A DNA stretch of 9,640 bases from Clostridia bacterium (GTDB lineage: Bacteria; Bacillota; Clostridia; Christensenellales; CALWSW01), in contig JAHZEH010000005.1 in the NCBI GenBank assembly GCA_019421925.1, forward strand, positions 17,021-26,660, in the 5' to 3' direction. The position numbers and the translations under genes are program-made. The notes under the pieces are model-generated. The model ran no database searches. It saw nothing but the letters and a program-made list of their open reading frames with translations, and was not told where the DNA came from. Shown one piece after another: positions 6,305-9,640 of the stretch. Each line of letters starts with the position of its first letter. Within the stretch, counting starts at the first letter, position 1.

Positions 6305-7792
6305 ACGCAGCACCCTTTCGGCCAGGCGCGCGGCCTCCCCCTCGTCGTGGGTAACGAACACCACGCCCATGCCCGTCCCCCTCCACAGGGAGAGCAGCGC
6401 GTCCTGGGCCTCCCTGCGCGAGCAGGCGTCCAGACTGGAGAAAGGCTCGTCCAATAAAAGGAAATCAGGCCGCAGGGCAAGAGCCCTGGCCAGAGCCCCC
6501 CGCTGCTTCATCCCGCCCGAGAGCTGGGCGGGATATTTTTTTGCGCTCCCCCAAAGGCCCGTCCGTGCGAGACACTCCCCTGCCAGACGGCGGGCGCCCT
6601 CCTTCGGGAGATCGGGGCGGGCTCTCCTGAGGGCGAACAGGAGGTTGTCCTCCAGTGTCCTCCAGGGGAGAAGCTGGCCGCTCTCCTGAAAAATCATGAG
6701 CACCTTTCGGGAGGGGGAGACCTCTTCGCCCCCCAGGGTGACGGAACCGCCGTCCGGCTTGTCGAAGCCCCCCAGCAGGCGGAGCAGAGTGGTCTTGCCG
6801 CAGCCCGAGGGGCCCAGCACGGCCAGAAACTCCCCCGGGGCGACTGTCAGGTCCAATCTGTCCAAAACGAGCTGCCGGCCATCCGGTCCCTCATAGGCCC
6901 GGCTCACCCCCTTCGCCCGCAAGGGCGGCCCCTTCCGTGGGGGAACAGGCGGCTGGCCCGCCTTCTCCGGCAGCGGGGCGGGACGCCCCTCCCGCGCCTC
7001 CTCCCCGTCTCCCATTCCGCGGCGCTCCGCCCGCCCGGCCAGCCGGTCGAACAGGGCGTCCACCGCCATCCCGGCGGCCACCACCACGGCCACACCCGCA
7101 AAGAGCCCGGCCGTGTTCATAAAAGAGCGCTGTTTAAAGAGGAACCAGCCCATGCCCCCCGGTCCGCCGATGGCCCCAAAGATCATCTCCGCACTGATGA
7201 GAGCCCGCCAGGCTCTCGCCCAGCCGATCTTGGCCCCGGAGAGCAGATAGGAACGGGAGGCGGGCAGCAGGATCTGCAGGCCCAGGGCCGCCCGCCCCAT
7301 CGAGAGGTTGCGTCCCACGTCCCGCAGCACCGGAGGCACTGCCCCGAAGCCCGCCCGCAGGTTGAGCAGCAGGGGCCACAGGCAGGAGTGAACCACCAGG
7401 GCGGCCGCCGCCCACGTTCCCGCTCCGAACCAGAGAATGACCAGGGGGAGCAGAGCCACGCCGGGCAGCGGATGGGCGATGGCGCAGAGGGAATCAATCC
7501 CATCCCGCAGGACGGGAGAAATTTCGCACAGCAGGGTGAGCAGCAGGGCGAGGGCGGCGCTGGCGGCTAATCCCAGGGCGATGAGCCCCAGGGAGACTCC
7601 CGTCTGAAGGAACAGCTCGCCATGGAACAGGTTCTCCCACAGAGCGGCGGCCACATCCTCCACCGGGGGGATCAGCAGAGGGCTGACCCCCGAGGCCTTG
7701 ACCCCAATCTCCCACGCCAACAGCAGAACTCCCACCCAGAAGAGCCGCGTCCAGCCCCGATGCCGCCGCAGCCTCCCATACCATCCCCTCAT
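6278..7792 (-). CDS. fused ABC transporter permease and ATPase (SsuC-SsuB / TauC-TauB type)
   Basis: A single 504-residue protein. It starts at ATG 7792, which overlaps the stop of the binding-protein gene as ATGA and follows GGAGGGGGAGG. The N-terminal half (about 15-250) is a BPD_transp_1 permease with several membrane helices and the EAA-type coupling loop WRALISAEMIFGAIGGPGG (195-213). A Pro/Glu/Arg-rich linker (about 252-292) leads without a stop into a complete ATPase: Walker A GPSGCGKTT (327-335), Q-loop Gln369, signature LSGGMKQR (424-431), Walker B LLLDEP (445-450), D-loop SSLD (452-455) and switch His482. The family imports nitrate, sulfonates, taurine or thiamine precursors, normally from separate permease and ATPase genes. 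An internal Met260 could start a separate ATPase, but it has only a poor upstream GGAG. Its 3' end overlaps the convergent glycosyltransferase gene by 27 bases. The substrate is not shown by sequence. Confidence 0.87.
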   Translation of the reverse strand: MRGWYGRLRRHRGWTRLFWVGVLLLAWEIGVKASGVSPLLIPPVEDVAAALWENLFHGELFLQTGVSLGLIALGLAASAALALLLTLLCEISPVLRDGIDSLCAIAHPLPGVALLPLVILWFGAGTWAAAALVVHSCLWPLLLNLRAGFGAVPPVLRDVGRNLSMGRAALGLQILLPASRSYLLSGAKIGWARAWRALISAEMIFGAIGGPGGMGWFLFKQRSFMNTAGLFAGVAVVVAAGMAVDALFDRLAGRAERRGMGDGEEAREGRPAPLPEKAGQPPVPPRKGPPLRAKGVSRAYEGPDGRQLVLDRLDLTVAPGEFLAVLGPSGCGKTTLLRLLGGFDKPDGGSVTLGGEEVSPSRKVLMIFQESGQLLPWRTLEDNLLFALRRARPDLPKEGARRLAGECLARTGLWGSAKKYPAQLSGGMKQRGALARALALRPDFLLLDEPFSSLDACSRREAQDALLSLWRGTGMGVVFVTHDEGEAARLAERVLRLPVGQTPD

Positions 7793-8750
7793 TCCTCCCC
7801 CTCCAGCGCCACGTTCCCATAGCAGCGCCTGGAGAGGGGGAGATTCTCCTGGAGGAAGCCCAGAGCATACATGGCCTCGGCCACAGGCTCCACCCCTGTC
7901 AGACGGGTGGAGTACCGGGCCGCCTCCATCTGGCGCAAGGTCTCCTCCTCGGAGAGGCCGTAGAGGGGGGCGAGAATTTTTGCGCACTCCTGCGGATTCC
8001 TCCTCAACTCCTCCACCGCCTCCTCCAGGCAGGCCAGGAAAGCGGTGTAATACTCCCTTTTTTCCTCGTAGAAGGGCTGGGCGGCCACGCAGCTGATGAA
8101 GGTGAAGGGGCGGCCCACAATCTCCTCCCCGGTGATCACCGTATGCAGGCCCGCCTCCAGCTCCATGTCCAGATAGGGGGGCGTGGCGAAGTGGGCGGTG
8201 ACCTCCGTGCCCGAGAGCAGGGCGTTCATGGCGTCCGGGTGGGAGAGGGAGACAATGCGGCTGTCAAAGGCGGACATGTCCCCCAGCTCCCGCTGGGCCG
8301 CCATGCACAGGAGGATATGCTGGGTACAACCGGGGGAGAGGACGGCGATGCGGTCCCGTTCCCCAAAGTCCGCGAGGCTGTTCACGCCCTCCCCTGCCAC
8401 CAGGGCCACCTCGTTTTGGGACAGGCCCCCGGCGAACCTCCAGGGCATTCCGCTGTCCATCCCCATGAGGGCGGGACCGATGCCCATAAAGCCCAGGTCG
8501 ATCTGGCCGGCCAGCATACCCTCCCCCACGGCGGACGGGCCGCCGAACTGCTGCCACTCAATCCGCACGCCGGGGAGCCGCTCCTCCAGCATGCCCCGCT
8601 CCTTCATGATCTCCAGAGGACATAGGACACGCCGTACTGCTGGGCGACGACAATATCCGCGCGCTCAGCTCCGCAGCCGGCGCCCAGGCAGCAGGCCAGC
8701 GCCAAAAGGGCACAGAGCAGTTTCCCTGTGCCTCCAGTCCTTCTCCTCAA
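7789..8750 (-). pseudogene. SsuA/NrtA/TauA-like lipoprotein substrate-binding protein, frameshifted
   Basis: The gene begins with TTG at 8750, overlapping the ATP-grasp stop as TTGA and preceded by GGAGG about 7 bases upstream. It encodes a signal peptide (MRRRTGGTGKLLCALLALA) and a lipobox ending GAGC (Cys26), then ADIVVAQQYGVSYV, a typical start for this binding-protein family. After codon 44 the frame runs into TGA at 8606-8604. The family sequence resumes in another frame as PLEIMKERGMLEERLPG. Adding one C to the CC at 8618-8619 restores a product of about 320 residues, normal for the family. The body holds QIDLGFMGIGPAL and DAMNALLSG motifs of NMT1/SsuA-like proteins. Restart at ATG 8607 (ATGA overlap) would give 272 residues without an export signal, and its GGAG lies only 3 bases away. 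I therefore read this as a broken gene or a sequence error. If intact, it would be tethered to the membrane outside the cell and feed the fused permease-ATPase. Confidence 0.8.
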
Positions 8751-9640
8751 GCTCTTCCCTCCGCGAAAAATTTCACCCGGCCCGCCAGGTCCCTGGGAAT
8801 GACCAGATTGTTTCCCTGCGCGTCCCGGACGGCAAACAGGCGGTAAAATTGTTCCAGCTTATCCTCCAGATTGCCCTCCCCGCCGTCCACCAGTACACAG
8901 TGGCCAAAACGGGCGGTGGCGTTCTCCATGGCGGGCAGCCTGTCCCCCACCCCGTAGTTATAGCCCGCGTCCAGCACAAAGGGCAGGCCAAACAGCTCCC
9001 TCAGAGGGGTGACACTGCAAACGGCGCCCGGCCGGCAGAACATGAGCTGGACGCTCGCCTGCCTGGGGCACCCGGGCGGGCTGTATCCCTCGAGAGGGGA
9101 GACGTCCGCCTTCCCCCCCATGGCGCACCGGAGCTGGGCCTCCAGAATGTCAAACCCCGTCAGATAGGGGAGGAACACGTCCTCAAAGGCCCCGCCGATC
9201 CGGCAGGCCAGCTCGTTGAGCACCACGCCCCGCTCCCCCACCAGCATTTGCAGATAGAAGGGACCGTTTTCCACCCCGAAGGCGCGGGCGCACCGGCGGG
9301 TCAGCTCCTCAACCTCCCCATAGCGGCCCATGTGGACGGAAGGAAAACGGTGCCCCACGCACACGCCGATATGCCGGGGGTCCCCATAGCCCTGCCGGTC
9401 GGTGACGGCCAGGACATGGGCCTCCCCCTCCTGCACCCAGGCCGACACCGTAATCTCGTCGCTGGGGTAGTACTCCTCCACCAGCGCGGTATCCTCCCGG
9501 GAGAAGGAGAGCGTCTCCTCCAGAAGGGCGAGGCACTCCTCCCGGCTGTGAACCAGGAAAACGCCCCTCTGGCCCTGGGAATCCAGGGGCTTGAGGACCA
9601 GAGGGGGGTGCAGGCCCTCCAGCTTTCCGGCGTCCTCCCC
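8747..9640 (-). CDS. ATP-grasp carboxylate-amine/thiol ligase-like enzyme, N-terminus cut by window
   Basis: The frame is open from the window edge (9640) to TGA at 8747-8749, giving 297 visible residues. An apparent start at 9481 is a GTG inside the domain and not the real start. Visible ATP-grasp features are LVLKPLDSQGQRGV (fragment residues 14-27, Lys17 an ATP ligand with a glycine-rich loop), ALVEEYYPSDEITVSAW (52-68) and LNELACRIGG (141-150, with Glu143 and Arg147 as metal and substrate residues). These are followed by a TGFDILEAQLRCAMG segment and a C-terminal lobe. The family uses ATP to activate a carboxylate and join it to an amine or thiol. The substrate is not known here. The stop overlaps the TTG start of the binding-protein gene by 4 bases (TTGA), so the enzyme and the transporter are translationally coupled. 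Confidence 0.82.
   Translation of the reverse strand, partial: GEDAGKLEGLHPPLVLKPLDSQGQRGVFLVHSREECLALLEETLSFSREDTALVEEYYPSDEITVSAWVQEGEAHVLAVTDRQGYGDPRHIGVCVGHRFPSVHMGRYGEVEELTRRCARAFGVENGPFYLQMLVGERGVVLNELACRIGGAFEDVFLPYLTGFDILEAQLRCAMGGKADVSPLEGYSPPGCPRQASVQLMFCRPGAVCSVTPLRELFGLPFVLDAGYNYGVGDRLPAMENATARFGHCVLVDGGEGNLEDKLEQFYRLFAVRDAQGNNLVIPRDLAGRVKFFAEGRA

Noticed and set aside
6820..7020. Separate ATPase gene starting at the internal Met260 codon
   Set aside because: The frame continues without a stop from the permease, the ribosome binding site before Met260 is weak, and no overlap of stop and start marks a gene boundary.
8600..8625. Programmed -1 frameshift in the binding-protein gene
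   Set aside because: No X XXY YYZ slippery heptamer or clear downstream stimulator was seen, and a single lost C in a short C-run explains the break more simply.

Overview
This is a GC-rich bacterial chromosomal window. Strong AGGAGG-type ribosome binding sites, several lipobox lipoproteins and GC-rich coding with AT-rich promoter DNA suggest a high-GC Clostridia/Oscillospirales-type Firmicute. That assignment is inference from sequence style, not a database match. I found no RNA genes, CRISPR array or complete insertion sequence. No gene-free stretch exceeds 300 bases.

Left part (1-2760): A DUF5131 (phage Gp37/Gp68-like) three-cysteine protein reads leftward. It diverges, across a 104-base promoter region, from a clear WecE/RffA-type sugar aminotransferase. 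A small DUF5655 protein with a strong ribosome binding site follows on the plus strand. A bidirectional hairpin terminator at 2714-2760 separates it from the next operon.

Middle (2770-6304): Two leftward lipoproteins form an operon with a 20-base gap, and each carries two rhodanese domains. Three of the four catalytic loops lack the sulfur-accepting cysteine, and the fourth is altered. Divergent from them, with only 38 bases between starts, is a polytopic glycosyltransferase (GT39/ArnT-like). It is interrupted by an in-frame TAG at 5000-5002.

Right part (6278-9640): A leftward operon runs ATP-grasp ligase (cut by the window edge), then an SsuA/NrtA/TauA-type lipoprotein substrate-binding protein, then a permease fused to its ATPase in one polypeptide. 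The genes are joined by 4-base overlaps (TTGA, then ATGA). The binding-protein gene carries a one-base frameshift near 8618-8619 that separates its signal peptide from its body. The operon converges on, and overlaps by 27 bases, the end of the glycosyltransferase gene.

The features most worth a second look are the degenerate rhodanese lipoprotein pair, the permease-ATPase fusion coupled to an ATP-grasp enzyme, and the two gene-breaking lesions within about 3.6 kb. The lesions could be real decay or sequence errors.
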